From an uncultured Eubacterium sp. (lineage in GTDB: Bacteria; Bacillota; Clostridia; Lachnospirales; Lachnospiraceae): DNA of 64,000 nucleotides. This document shows, one piece after another, positions 1 to 8,912 of this stretch (within the stretch, counting starts at the first letter, position 1; every line of letters begins with the position of its first letter). The stretch is from NCBI GenBank assembly GCA_910578975.1, contig CAJTRZ010000010.1, positions 24,672 to 88,671 on the forward strand, in the 5' to 3' direction. The notes under the pieces were generated by a model. The model did no database searches. It worked only from the letters and a program-made list of their open reading frames with translations, and was not told the origin of the DNA. A program made the translations under genes and the position numbers.

Positions 1-377
1 TCAAAGTGACGGGATGGTTAGAAAACGGGCAGGCGTTAAGCAATGCAAAAAGTTATGATGTGTTTATTTTGGCATCGAGATATGAAGGACTTCCGATATC
101 ATTACTTGAGGCGATGTATATGAAAAAAATATGCGTTGTAAGTAATGTGGTAGGGAATCGTGATGTGATTCGCAACAATCATTCTGGATATGTATGCAAT
201 AATTTAGAAGAGTTTGTAGAGGTAATAGGAAGATTGGAGCGGGAAGGAATCGAGCAGAGGATTGTAGATCATGCTTATAATGCTATAATTAATCACTTTA
301 ACAGTGGCTGGCTGGTGGAGAAGTATGAGGAACTCTACACTGAGGAGTTAGAAAAGAGGTTAGAGAGCAAAAAGTAG
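1..377 (+). CDS. Glycosyltransferase family 4, C-terminal part (5' end outside window)
   Basis: The reading frame is already open at the left edge (codons in phase from base 3), so this is the C-terminal third of a longer gene. The visible protein carries the GT4 nucleotide-sugar-binding signature: an E-x7-E motif in SRYEGLPISLLEA, preceded by a DVFIL strand and followed by the usual IRNNHSGY region. By family it transfers a sugar from a nucleotide donor to a lipid-linked glycan on the cytoplasmic face of the membrane. A GTG at base 6 is probably an ordinary valine codon, because the sequence before it already reads as GT-B core. It sits at the head of a long same-strand polysaccharide cluster. 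Confidence 0.85.
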   Translation, partial: KVTGWLENGQALSNAKSYDVFILASRYEGLPISLLEAMYMKKICVVSNVVGNRDVIRNNHSGYVCNNLEEFVEVIGRLEREGIEQRIVDHAYNAIINHFNSGWLVEKYEELYTEELEKRLESKK

Positions 378-416
378 TACTTGAAAAAGATTTGTTGGGA
401 GATACAGGTAATTAAA

Positions 417-869
417 ATGAAGATGATTAAAATTTGGTGTCACATAAAGGCAATTATGAAAAAGATAATATATAAAATTATATTCGGTAAGAAACTTCAG
501 ATTGGTAAGGGGACTACATGGAGACATGATTTTCATATTGCTATTGAAGGAAATGGTAAAATCGACATAGGTAAGAACTGCTTTTTTAATAACGGATGTT
601 CTCTGAATGCTTTGGAGCATGTATGTATTGGGGAAGGTACAATCTTTGGTTCTAATAGTCATGTGTACGATCATAATCACAGATTCAGAGATGAAAGTGA
701 ATCGATTAAAGAACAGGGATATAGTGTGGCAGAGACCGTTATCGGAAATCACTGCTGGATTGGGACGAATGTAGTCATATGTAAGGGTGTGCATATTGGA
801 GATAATTGTACCATTGGTGCCGGAGTAGTGGTTAGAGAAGATGTGGCAGATGGAAGTGTTGTAAGTTAA
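417..869 (+). CDS. Hexapeptide-repeat O-acetyltransferase, short C-terminus
   Basis: A left-handed beta-helix acyltransferase of the WbbJ/maltose-O-acetyltransferase type. Isoleucine-rich hexapeptide turns (IDIGKNC, VCIGEGT, TVIGNHCWIGTN, VHIGDNCTIGAG) follow one another, and the acetyl-CoA enzymes' conserved histidine lies in the SHVYDHNH stretch. It should acetylate a sugar of the surface glycan in the cytoplasm. I chose ATG at 417 with a weak upstream GGGAG; a TTG at 381 would add 12 residues. The protein stops right after VVVREDVADGSVVS, where homologues normally continue with a GNPA motif and a short tail. No GNPA remnant is visible downstream, so the C-terminus looks shortened. Confidence 0.75.
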   Translation: MKMIKIWCHIKAIMKKIIYKIIFGKKLQIGKGTTWRHDFHIAIEGNGKIDIGKNCFFNNGCSLNALEHVCIGEGTIFGSNSHVYDHNHRFRDESESIKEQGYSVAETVIGNHCWIGTNVVICKGVHIGDNCTIGAGVVVREDVADGSVVS

Positions 870-1016
870 AGATACATAATAATTTTTTGACAAAACTTGA
901 TAAATATATAAAAATCATATAGAATACTATCGATAAAAAATGGCGACGTTGAACGAATCATGTCGATAGGAATGGAACAACAGATTAGGGATTTAAATTT
1001 AGGCAGGGTGGATATT

Positions 1017-2147
1017 ATGGAACCAATACACGTACTGGTACTGGATACGGTAATGGACCGTGGTGGTGCTGAAGCGATGATAATGAACTATATGAGAAAG
1101 ATTAATCGCGAGGTTATAAAGTTTGATTTTCTTACAAATAGAGATTATAGGGCAGCATATGAAGAGGAAATAGAGCATCTTGGTGGAAAGGTGTATCATA
1201 TGTGCCCAATGTATCCGGGGAAATTCAGACAGTATAAAAAAGAGGTGCGGAAGTTTTTGACAGAACATCCGGAATATAAAATTATACACAGTAATTTGGA
1301 AGAAAGAAGTTATCTTCCATTAAAAGTGGCAAAAAAAATGGGAGTGCCGGTGAGGATTTCCCACTCTCATAACAGACCGTTGGGGGTTAATCCCAAATTG
1401 ATTGTCAGATATTATTTTCGGTTTATGCTGAAATATTATAACACGCATAAGTTTGCTTGCGGTGTGGAGGCTGGTGACTGGCTGTATGGTAGGAAAAACC
1501 GTGATGAAGTGATTGTGATGAAGAATGCGGTAGATGCCATGCAATATCGTTATAACAAACAGATTCAGGATTCTATGCGTGAGGAATTGGGGATTCAGGG
1601 GAAAAAGGTAATCGGTCATGTTGGAAGATTTTTTCCTCAGAAAAACCATGGTTTTTTAATAGATATTTTTAAGGCTGTACATGATAAAGACAGTAATACA
1701 GTACTATTACTGATAGGTGGCGGAGAAGCTGATGATGCTCTAAAAAATCAGATACGCCATAAAGTGGAAAGTCTTGGTCTAACAGATTGTGTACAGTTTC
1801 TTGGTGTACGTGAAGATGTGGATAGAGTTGTTCAGACATTTGATGTGTTTCTTTTGCCATCTCTGTTTGAAGGACTTCCAGTAACTATGGTAGAGGCACA
1901 GGCGGCAGGGTTGCCATGTGTTATTTCAGACAAAGTTCCGATTCAGTGTGACATTACAGGAAATGTAGATGTTGTGGCATTGGAAGATAGTGTGGAAAAA
2001 TGGGCTGATGTCATACTAGACAGAGCATATCATTTTGAAAAGTATGATACATACCAGCAGATTGCAGATGCAGGGTTTGATATCAAAGCACAGGCAGAAT
2101 GGCTGGAAGAGTTTTATAAAGATGAATTAGCAAAAGTAAGTGATTAG
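1017..2147 (+). CDS. Glycosyltransferase family 4 (GT-B)
   Basis: A cytoplasmic GT-B glycosyltransferase of 376 residues. The N-terminus reads HVLVLDTVMDRGGAE, the usual GT4 first strand with a Gly-Gly acceptor loop. The donor half has VGRFFPQKN and the E-x7-E signature at about residues 285-293 (FEGLPVTMVEAQ). The length is normal for the family. An in-frame ATG exists at 960, but ATG 1017 is preceded by AGGGTGG at the right distance and gives the expected N-terminus. It probably adds one sugar of the repeat unit; the sugar and linkage cannot be read from sequence. Confidence 0.85.
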   Translation: MEPIHVLVLDTVMDRGGAEAMIMNYMRKINREVIKFDFLTNRDYRAAYEEEIEHLGGKVYHMCPMYPGKFRQYKKEVRKFLTEHPEYKIIHSNLEERSYLPLKVAKKMGVPVRISHSHNRPLGVNPKLIVRYYFRFMLKYYNTHKFACGVEAGDWLYGRKNRDEVIVMKNAVDAMQYRYNKQIQDSMREELGIQGKKVIGHVGRFFPQKNHGFLIDIFKAVHDKDSNTVLLLIGGGEADDALKNQIRHKVESLGLTDCVQFLGVREDVDRVVQTFDVFLLPSLFEGLPVTMVEAQAAGLPCVISDKVPIQCDITGNVDVVALEDSVEKWADVILDRAYHFEKYDTYQQIADAGFDIKAQAEWLEEFYKDELAKVSD

Positions 2148-2196
2148 AATAGGATAACATTTAAAGAATTGAAGGGGTTATGTAAGTTTAATAGAA

Positions 2197-3201
2197 ATGA
2201 ATAAGAGAGATTTTTCGATAGAATTTATAAGAGTTATAGCGATGTTTATGATAATCATTGATCATATATTGTGTAGAATATCATTTCCAGGTGTGGCTTT
2301 AATTATTCAGGTGTGTAATTCTGGAGTATTTCTATTTTTATTTATTTCAGGATTTTTGTTTGGAAAAAAAGAAATAACAAATTGGGGAAAATGGTTTAAG
2401 AAGAGATTTATAAGAATTTTAATACCACTATGGTTTTTTGCAGTCATAGATATATTGGTTGAATATTTGTTATGGCATGAATTTTATCCAGAGCATATTT
2501 TTTTATATGCATTTAATCTGCAGGGAGTTAAGGTTGCAACAATTGGATCTATTAATTTGTGGTTTGTTACGTTAATTATGATTTGTTATTTGATAACGCC
2601 GGTGATCCAGTGGGTGAAAATGAAGAGTGGAATATTTTTAAAGGCTGTTGTAACATCATTAATTGTATTACAAATCATTTTTGCTTATGTAACAGATATT
2701 GGACTATTTGGAAATCATACTTTAAGTTGGTGTATATTAGCAGTGCTCGTATATGGCACAGGATATATTGCCGGAGAAAAAATATTATATCATAGTAAAG
2801 GGTATAAACAATTATTCTTTAGTTCGGTTATTTTGGTTATCGGGATAATGGCTGTGCTTGTAGGAAAAAAACTGTTCAATGGAACAGTTTTATATGAGAG
2901 GATTTTATTTGTTTATGGAATGATATGTATTGATCAATTTCTTATAACACTTTTTTATAAATTAGGAAGTTATATAAAGAATATAAAGTTAAAAAAAATA
3001 ATTCAGCACCTTGATAGAATATCTTATGAGTTCTATATTGTCCATGGTATTGTTATTAGTGCAGTGACAGAAATGATTTTGAGAAATAATGGACAGCTGA
3101 TGTATATGTTAAGCAGTGTTGTACTTTCATATATTGCTGCGATTATATTACATATATTGTGTAAGATACCTTTGAAAGCACTTTATAAAGAAAAAAGATA
3201 A
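2197..3201 (+). CDS. Acyltransferase-3 family membrane protein
   Basis: A polytopic membrane protein of 334 residues with about ten hydrophobic segments. It opens with the family's hallmark N-terminus: a short charged stretch RDFSIEFIRVIAMFMIIIDH, with the conserved arginine and histidine, then a FISGFLFGKK segment. This is the O-acetyltransferase fold (OafA/WecH type), which moves acetyl or a similar acyl group across the membrane onto glycans. It is the first of six members in this cluster. The start has little Shine-Dalgarno support, but the N-terminus aligns with the family. Confidence 0.85.
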   Translation: MNKRDFSIEFIRVIAMFMIIIDHILCRISFPGVALIIQVCNSGVFLFLFISGFLFGKKEITNWGKWFKKRFIRILIPLWFFAVIDILVEYLLWHEFYPEHIFLYAFNLQGVKVATIGSINLWFVTLIMICYLITPVIQWVKMKSGIFLKAVVTSLIVLQIIFAYVTDIGLFGNHTLSWCILAVLVYGTGYIAGEKILYHSKGYKQLFFSSVILVIGIMAVLVGKKLFNGTVLYERILFVYGMICIDQFLITLFYKLGSYIKNIKLKKIIQHLDRISYEFYIVHGIVISAVTEMILRNNGQLMYMLSSVVLSYIAAIILHILCKIPLKALYKEKR

Positions 3202-3217
3202 GTAAGAGGATTTGAAA

Positions 3218-4318
3218 TTGGATTTGCAACAAAGAAGAATCAGACAACAAAATAGAGATTTGGCGATAAAACTGATTATACCAGTAGCAATACTTGCAAA
3301 AATTATTTATATATACTTTTTGCCTGCCAGGTATTTTTTTGATAGTTGGCGGATGGTAGCCATGTTGACAGATAACGGAAGTATGGGTGGATGGACAGGA
3401 TATCAGGATGCAGTGGATTTTCACGCAAAGATTAATGTCTTAAACCTTACCGATGTAAATCAGTTTTCTATTTTTTATGGAATTATCATGACCCCATTGA
3501 TTATCTTTATGGTATCAAAAGTTCAGGAAATGGAGATGAAAGAAGTTCTTTTTACACTGATGGCTACGGGTGTTCTTAATATTTATGTTTTTACCATTAA
3601 TAAAGAGATGATTCAAATCATGTATTTTTTGGTGATTTATATCGTAGTTAGTCTTCCTATAAAGAATACATTTATAAAAATTATAGGATGTGCGTTGGTT
3701 TATTATTGGGAAAGTCTCAATTTTCGAAGCTATTATATACTTATGGCAGCAATGAGTATTTTTTTATATTTTATCTTTATAACACTTAAAAAAAGAAAAA
3801 AAATAGGTAAAATGCTTATTGCGTTTACAGTAGTTTTGTGCTTTGCAGGTGTTTTTCTATTTTTTTATGTTAGCCAGTTTGTTGCTTATGAGGATTATAG
3901 AGACGCATTAAATATCAGAGATAATTCTACAAGCACAATCAGAGAAGCAGGGGGAGCTAGTTCTGCTATATATAATCCTATTGAAGTAAATGACAATTTC
4001 GGTATATTTATGTTCGATTATGTTATTAATGCGATAAGGATGATGATACCAGTAGAGCTTTTGGTTAAGAGTCCTGGTTATGCTCCTTTTTTTGTATATC
4101 AGATATTTATTTTAATATATTTATTTAGGACAATTAGGAATTTGAAACACATTAATAATAAAATGGTGGTAGTTTTATCATGCTTTGTGGCATATTTCTT
4201 CGGCTCTGTTGTCTTTGAACCTGATTTTGGCTCTTGGGTAAGACATGAGGCTACAACCTTTCCAATTATGCAGTTGATGGCACTTCAAAGTAATAATTAC
4301 AGTGAGAATAATATATAG
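3218..4318 (+). CDS. Multi-spanning membrane protein, candidate Wzy-type polysaccharide polymerase
   Basis: About 366 residues with roughly nine to ten hydrophobic helices and a large polar loop between residues of about 225 and 265 (the EDYRDALNIRDNS region). This is the topology of Wzy/EpsG-like repeat-unit polymerases, which join lipid-linked repeat units outside the membrane. A conserved-looking FGSWVRHEA motif lies near the C-terminus, and the neighbours are glycosyltransferases. Polymerases are too divergent for a firm motif call, so the function rests on topology and context. TTG 3218 sits seven bases after AAGAGGA and is preferred over TTG 3212, which is too close to it. No other gene in the cluster is a better Wzy candidate. 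Confidence 0.55.
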   Translation: MDLQQRRIRQQNRDLAIKLIIPVAILAKIIYIYFLPARYFFDSWRMVAMLTDNGSMGGWTGYQDAVDFHAKINVLNLTDVNQFSIFYGIIMTPLIIFMVSKVQEMEMKEVLFTLMATGVLNIYVFTINKEMIQIMYFLVIYIVVSLPIKNTFIKIIGCALVYYWESLNFRSYYILMAAMSIFLYFIFITLKKRKKIGKMLIAFTVVLCFAGVFLFFYVSQFVAYEDYRDALNIRDNSTSTIREAGGASSAIYNPIEVNDNFGIFMFDYVINAIRMMIPVELLVKSPGYAPFFVYQIFILIYLFRTIRNLKHINNKMVVVLSCFVAYFFGSVVFEPDFGSWVRHEATTFPIMQLMALQSNNYSENNI

Positions 4319-4333
4319 AAATGAGTAAGTAAT

Positions 4334-5497
4334 ATGAAGCAACGTATGTATAATACTTTTTTTAAGATATTTAAAAATCCATGTTTAGCAAGGGTTGTTA
4401 CTAATATAGGATATGGATTGCTAATAATATACTATTTTATAGCGAGAATTTTTTACAGGGGGGAAAGTCACCTGTCTAAAAAAAATGCTTGGGAGATACT
4501 GAACCAATGTAGTGAAAAGCCTGATATGGATTCACATATAAAAAATAAAACAATAGTGAAAGATTTATCAATAATTGTACCAGCATTCAATGCTGAAAAA
4601 ACAATTGCACAGTGTATTAAATCGGTAATAGAACAAAAAACGAAGTATGACTATGAATTGATAGTTGTTAATGATGGTTCTACGGATAGTACACAATCAA
4701 TATTAGAAAATATTTGCGATAAACATCTTATTTTAATAAATCAGGAAAATAGAGGATTTTCGGGAGCGCGAAATAGCGGAATAGATGCCAGTGTAGGTCA
4801 ATATATTATGTTTTTGGATTCGGATGATTATCTTGTTGGAAACTGTATTGATGTGATGCTTGATAAGATAATTGAGGAAAAAGCTGATATTGTACAGGCG
4901 GGTCATTATTCTTTTGTAGATGGAGATGAATTAAGCCGTAATGAGGTAAAATTACAAAGTGCTATATATGATAATACTGAGAATATGGTACACAATCCGG
5001 GATATCCTTGGGCTAAGATATATAAAAGAACTATGTTTCATCAACTTAGATTTCCATTAGATGTATGGTTTGAAGATACAATAGTATGTATGATTTTGTA
5101 TAGAATGTGCAAGAAAATGGTTGTTATGGAAGATATTGTTTATGCATATAGGATTAATCCGGAAGGCATTACTTTAAAGGCACGCCATAGTAGGAAATGT
5201 GTTGACCATTACTGGGTTATGGAATATGTTCTAGAGCAGGCGAAAAAAAATGGATTACAAAATGACGATATTCAGTATGATTTAATTAAAGGTCATATGT
5301 CTACATTATTATATAGAAGAATATCGTTAATGAATAAGGATGTTATTGAAGCTGCATTTATTCTTGCGTGTGAATTGTTAGATGAAGTTAGACCGGTAGA
5401 TTATATAGAAGAGAGAAGATTTATAAATAAAGATATTGAAAAGGCGTTTAAGACTAGAAATTATAAACTTTGGAAATTAGCAAGTTTTATTGTATAG
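4334..5497 (+). CDS. Glycosyltransferase family 2 with N-terminal membrane anchor
   Basis: A 387-residue GT-A enzyme. After a hydrophobic segment at about residues 23-45 and a linker, the GT2 core starts at LSIIVPAFNAE. It contains VVNDGSTD (nucleotide binding) and FLDSDDYL at about residues 161-166, the DXD-like metal/sugar-nucleotide site. The N-terminal anchor of about 75 residues is an addition to the usual compact GT2 domain and should tether the enzyme to the inner membrane. It likely transfers one sugar in repeat-unit assembly. The following gene begins nine bases after its end, with an AGGAG that overlaps the stop region, so the two are probably translated together. Confidence 0.87.
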   Translation: MKQRMYNTFFKIFKNPCLARVVTNIGYGLLIIYYFIARIFYRGESHLSKKNAWEILNQCSEKPDMDSHIKNKTIVKDLSIIVPAFNAEKTIAQCIKSVIEQKTKYDYELIVVNDGSTDSTQSILENICDKHLILINQENRGFSGARNSGIDASVGQYIMFLDSDDYLVGNCIDVMLDKIIEEKADIVQAGHYSFVDGDELSRNEVKLQSAIYDNTENMVHNPGYPWAKIYKRTMFHQLRFPLDVWFEDTIVCMILYRMCKKMVVMEDIVYAYRINPEGITLKARHSRKCVDHYWVMEYVLEQAKKNGLQNDDIQYDLIKGHMSTLLYRRISLMNKDVIEAAFILACELLDEVRPVDYIEERRFINKDIEKAFKTRNYKLWKLASFIV

Positions 5498-5505
5498 GAG
5501 TACTT

Positions 5506-6588
5506 ATGAAAAATATTTGTTTTTTTTCTGGAGATATTACCAGGAGTGGTGGAACAGAAAGAGTAGGTTCTGTTATTGCAAACAGATTGGCAAAGAATGA
5601 AGAATATAATATATGTTTTCTTAGTTTATGGGAGAAACACCAAAAATCTTTTTATGATATTGAAAAAAATATCAAAAGATATAAATTATTTGAAAACGAA
5701 GTTAGTGGCAAAAAAATATTAAGTTACATAAAAGGGATTCGAAGATTTGTAAAAAGCAGGAAAATAGATTTATTAATAGATATTGATGGGATTTTAGATT
5801 TATATTCTATTCCTGCGTTGTGGGGGACAAAGGCAAAACTAATTTCTTGGGAACAGTTTAATTTTTATCAGAATCCTGACGGAAATTATAGAAAAATAAC
5901 TAGAAAGTGGGCTGCAAAACGGGCGGATGCTATAGTGGTACTTACTGATGAGGATAAGGGGTATTATGAACAGGAATTAAAGATAAGAGGAAAGCTTCAA
6001 AGAATTTATAATCCGATAGAGCAAGGGGAACAAAATAAGGATTATAAATATGAGAGCAAAACAATGATTAGTGCCGGAAGATTAACGCATCAAAAAGGTT
6101 TTGATTTGTTGTTAGACATAGCACAAAAAGTCTTTGAGAATCACAGTGACTGGCAATGGATTATATGTGGTGAAGGAGAAGACCGAAAATCTTTAGAGAG
6201 TAAAATACAACAATATCATTTAGATAAAAATGTTATTTTAAAAGGGAATGTTAAAAATATAGATGAGTATTATAAGCAATCTGCAATGTTTATTTTAACA
6301 TCCAGATTTGAAGGGTTTGGTCTGGTACTTACAGAGGCAAAAAAGATGGGATTACCATGTATTAGCTTTCGATGTCCGGCAGGACCGTCAGAAATTATTG
6401 AGGATGGAGTTAATGGATATCTGGTTGATTGCTTTGATATACAAGCAATGGCAGACAGGATAAATATGCTGATAGAGGACGATGAGAAGAGAGTAAGTTT
6501 TTCTAATAATGCACTGGTGGGAACAGATAAATTTAATATTGATAATATAGCTAACCAGTGGAAGAAGTTAATTGAAGAGCTTTATTAG
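5506..6588 (+). CDS. Glycosyltransferase family 4
   Basis: A 360-residue GT-B enzyme. The N-terminus ICFFSGDITRSGGTERV is the GT4 acceptor-side Gly loop. ISAGRLTHQKGFDLLL is the start of the donor domain, and FEGFGLVLTEA carries the E-x7-E pair near residues 269-277. Downstream residues GPSEIIEDGVNGYLV are typical of the family. ATG 5506 follows AGGAG by five bases; the upstream in-frame TTG at 5470 would overlap the previous gene and is not preferred. Cytoplasmic sugar transfer in the surface glycan pathway is the expected role. Confidence 0.88.
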   Translation: MKNICFFSGDITRSGGTERVGSVIANRLAKNEEYNICFLSLWEKHQKSFYDIEKNIKRYKLFENEVSGKKILSYIKGIRRFVKSRKIDLLIDIDGILDLYSIPALWGTKAKLISWEQFNFYQNPDGNYRKITRKWAAKRADAIVVLTDEDKGYYEQELKIRGKLQRIYNPIEQGEQNKDYKYESKTMISAGRLTHQKGFDLLLDIAQKVFENHSDWQWIICGEGEDRKSLESKIQQYHLDKNVILKGNVKNIDEYYKQSAMFILTSRFEGFGLVLTEAKKMGLPCISFRCPAGPSEIIEDGVNGYLVDCFDIQAMADRINMLIEDDEKRVSFSNNALVGTDKFNIDNIANQWKKLIEELY

Positions 6589-6635
6589 GAAAATATAGAG
6601 TAAAAATAATTTAGATTAATGTATTAGAGGTGGAA

Positions 6636-7640
6636 ATGGATAAAGTATCAATTGTGTTACCTATTTATAATGTAGAAAGTTATTTAGAAACCTGTGTTCG
6701 GTCGGTGCAGGATCAAACATATAAAAATATAGAGATAATACTTGTAGATGATGGAGCAAAAGATAATAGTGGAAAGATTTGTGACCAACTTGCATTAAAA
6801 GATAATAGAATTAAAGTTCTGCATAAAGAAAATGGTGGACTATCATCAGCAAGAAATGCAGGATACAGTATAGCTACAGGAAAGTATTTGATGTACATAG
6901 ATAGTGATGATGTGATAAAAGCAGATGTTGTGCAAAAATGTGTAGAAACTATTCAAAGGGATCAATCAGATATTGTTATTTATGGCTATGAGAAAATAGA
7001 TGAAAAGGGCAATGTTTTGGAAGTGTGTACCTGGGGGGACAAACTACTTAACCATGATACGATGGTGGAGTATCTTTATACAGCAATCACAGAAATGTCT
7101 TTCGGATATGCATGGAATAAGCTTTATAGAAAATCTGTTATAGATCAGTCTGAATTATTGGCAGATAGTAAAGTTATTGACAGAGAGGATCTTGTTTATA
7201 ATCTGGAGTTGCTAAAATATGTAGATAAGATATCTTATATAGATTATGTTGGGTATCAATATTTGCAAAGAAGTACAAGTTTATTACATAATGGAAACTT
7301 AGCAAGATTAAAGGGCATAGATTATTTTGTAATGACCATGAATAATATAAATGTTGGAAATGAAGAGATTAATAATAAGCTCTTTAATATGAATGTTTTA
7401 CATTATTTAGCGGACTGTATTATAAAAAATATAATATGGAATACGGAATTAAAAGGAAAAGAAAAAAGGACGCTCATGGAAAAAATACTAAAGGATTGTC
7501 CTTTTACAGAGCGATTGTATCAAGATGTAGATAATCCGACACATCTTCAGAAACTGTATAAAAGTATAAAAAGTGGAAAGGCATGGTATTTTTATACATA
7601 TGTGAAACTTGGGGATGTGAAGAGAAAAGTGTTGGGATAG
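6636..7640 (+). CDS. Glycosyltransferase family 2
   Basis: A soluble GT-A enzyme of 334 residues with the canonical N-terminus VSIVLPIYNVESYLETC, a nucleotide-binding LVDDGAKDNS, and the acceptor/donor hallmark NGGLSSARNAG. The metal-site motif YIDSDDV lies near residues 88-93. Mid-protein AWNKLYRK and DRED fit the EpsJ-like subgroup often found in Firmicute exopolysaccharide clusters. The ATG at 6636 is preceded by AGAGG; a GTG two codons earlier is possible. The specific sugar is unknown. Confidence 0.88.
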   Translation: MDKVSIVLPIYNVESYLETCVRSVQDQTYKNIEIILVDDGAKDNSGKICDQLALKDNRIKVLHKENGGLSSARNAGYSIATGKYLMYIDSDDVIKADVVQKCVETIQRDQSDIVIYGYEKIDEKGNVLEVCTWGDKLLNHDTMVEYLYTAITEMSFGYAWNKLYRKSVIDQSELLADSKVIDREDLVYNLELLKYVDKISYIDYVGYQYLQRSTSLLHNGNLARLKGIDYFVMTMNNINVGNEEINNKLFNMNVLHYLADCIIKNIIWNTELKGKEKRTLMEKILKDCPFTERLYQDVDNPTHLQKLYKSIKSGKAWYFYTYVKLGDVKRKVLG

Positions 7641-7709
7641 AAATATTAGAACATAAAATACAGAAACTATATACGCAATATATCCTGTTATGAGGTTAGG
7701 GAGGTAAAT

Positions 7710-8912
7710 ATGAAACGAATGGCGGTTATTTCAGCGGGGTTTGTTCCAGTTCCTGCAGTAGACGGTGGAGCAGGAGAGGTTCTTACAACCGAGATTATTA
7801 ACGGAAATGAGTTGACGGCGGATTACTTTATGGATATATATACAATAGAGTCTCCAAAACTTGACAAAATTGATTATAAGAATGCTGAAATTATTCAGAT
7901 ACATATAAGTAAAATAAATTGGTTTTTATGCAAGGCGAGAAATGCTTTTCTAAAATTATTTCGAAAAAAATATAGATTCATACCATACAATAGAGAACTG
8001 TTAAGAAGGTTCAAAGATAATTATGATATGATACTGATTGAAAACAACATGCAGGTTTTTGAAGATATATGTAATCGTTCTAAAAATGGGACAAACCATA
8101 TGATATATCATATGCACAATGATATTGATGGAACAACGAAACCAGAATATTTGTGTAAATATATTGCTGATAAGGCAGAGGTCATTTTGCCGGTAAGTGA
8201 ATATTTAAAAGATCATTTTATGCAAGTGGCACCAAATGATAAAATGAAAGTCTTTTATAATTGTGTGGATTTAGAGAAGTTTAATACAGAAAAAGTAACA
8301 AATACAAAAGCGTTGAAAAGAAAATATAATATAAATAAAAGTGATTTTGTTTATATGTATACAGGACGTGTCTGTCCGGAAAAAGGAATACTTGAGTTAG
8401 TAAAAGCATTCAAAAAAATAAGCAAAGAAAATCCAAATAGCAAGTTAATGGTTGTAGGCAGCAGATGGTATAACCAGATAGCAAAAGATGAATATTTTGA
8501 AAAACTTTTAAAAGAGGCTGAGGGTTTAGAAGAAAAAATAATTTTTACTGGATATATTTTTCCGGAAGATATGCCGTCAATCTATACATTGGCAGATGTG
8601 TTAGTAATACCTTCTATGTGGGAAGAACCTTTTGGGGTTGTGGCGTTGGAAGGAATGGCAATGAAGCTCCCAATTATTACAACAAATTCCGGAGGACTTA
8701 TTGAGATTCTGGATAAAGAAACTTCTATCATTGTTGATAAGAGTAGAGATGTGGAGGAACAGTTGTATACTGCAATGATTACAATGTGGGAGAATGCTGA
8801 AAAAAGAGAAAATATCGCGCAAAATGCATATACAAAATTGATAGAAACTTTTGCATTTAATAAAAAAAATTATTATGATGAATTTAAAAAGAGGATAGAA
8901 AAATGTCGTTAG
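7710..8912 (+). CDS. Glycosyltransferase family 4
   Basis: A 400-residue GT-B protein. The acceptor-side loop PVPAVDGGAGEV is near the N-terminus. YTGRVCPEKGILELV opens the donor domain, and EEPFGVVALEG at about residues 304-313 gives the E-x7-E pair. AGGGAGG just before the ATG makes the start secure. The last four codons overlap the next gene, an acyltransferase, by ten bases, so the two are translationally coupled and may act on the same sugar. Confidence 0.88.
   Translation: MKRMAVISAGFVPVPAVDGGAGEVLTTEIINGNELTADYFMDIYTIESPKLDKIDYKNAEIIQIHISKINWFLCKARNAFLKLFRKKYRFIPYNRELLRRFKDNYDMILIENNMQVFEDICNRSKNGTNHMIYHMHNDIDGTTKPEYLCKYIADKAEVILPVSEYLKDHFMQVAPNDKMKVFYNCVDLEKFNTEKVTNTKALKRKYNINKSDFVYMYTGRVCPEKGILELVKAFKKISKENPNSKLMVVGSRWYNQIAKDEYFEKLLKEAEGLEEKIIFTGYIFPEDMPSIYTLADVLVIPSMWEEPFGVVALEGMAMKLPIITTNSGGLIEILDKETSIIVDKSRDVEEQLYTAMITMWENAEKRENIAQNAYTKLIETFAFNKKNYYDEFKKRIEKCR

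Noticed and set aside
887..930. TTGACA before the GT4 gene at 1017 as a promoter
   Set aside because: TTGACA at 887-892 has no acceptable -10 at 16-18 bases; the gene is probably cotranscribed with the upstream genes.
2559..2795. 78-codon open frame inside the first acyltransferase gene
   Set aside because: Lies wholly within a well-supported membrane protein gene in another frame and has no ribosome binding site.
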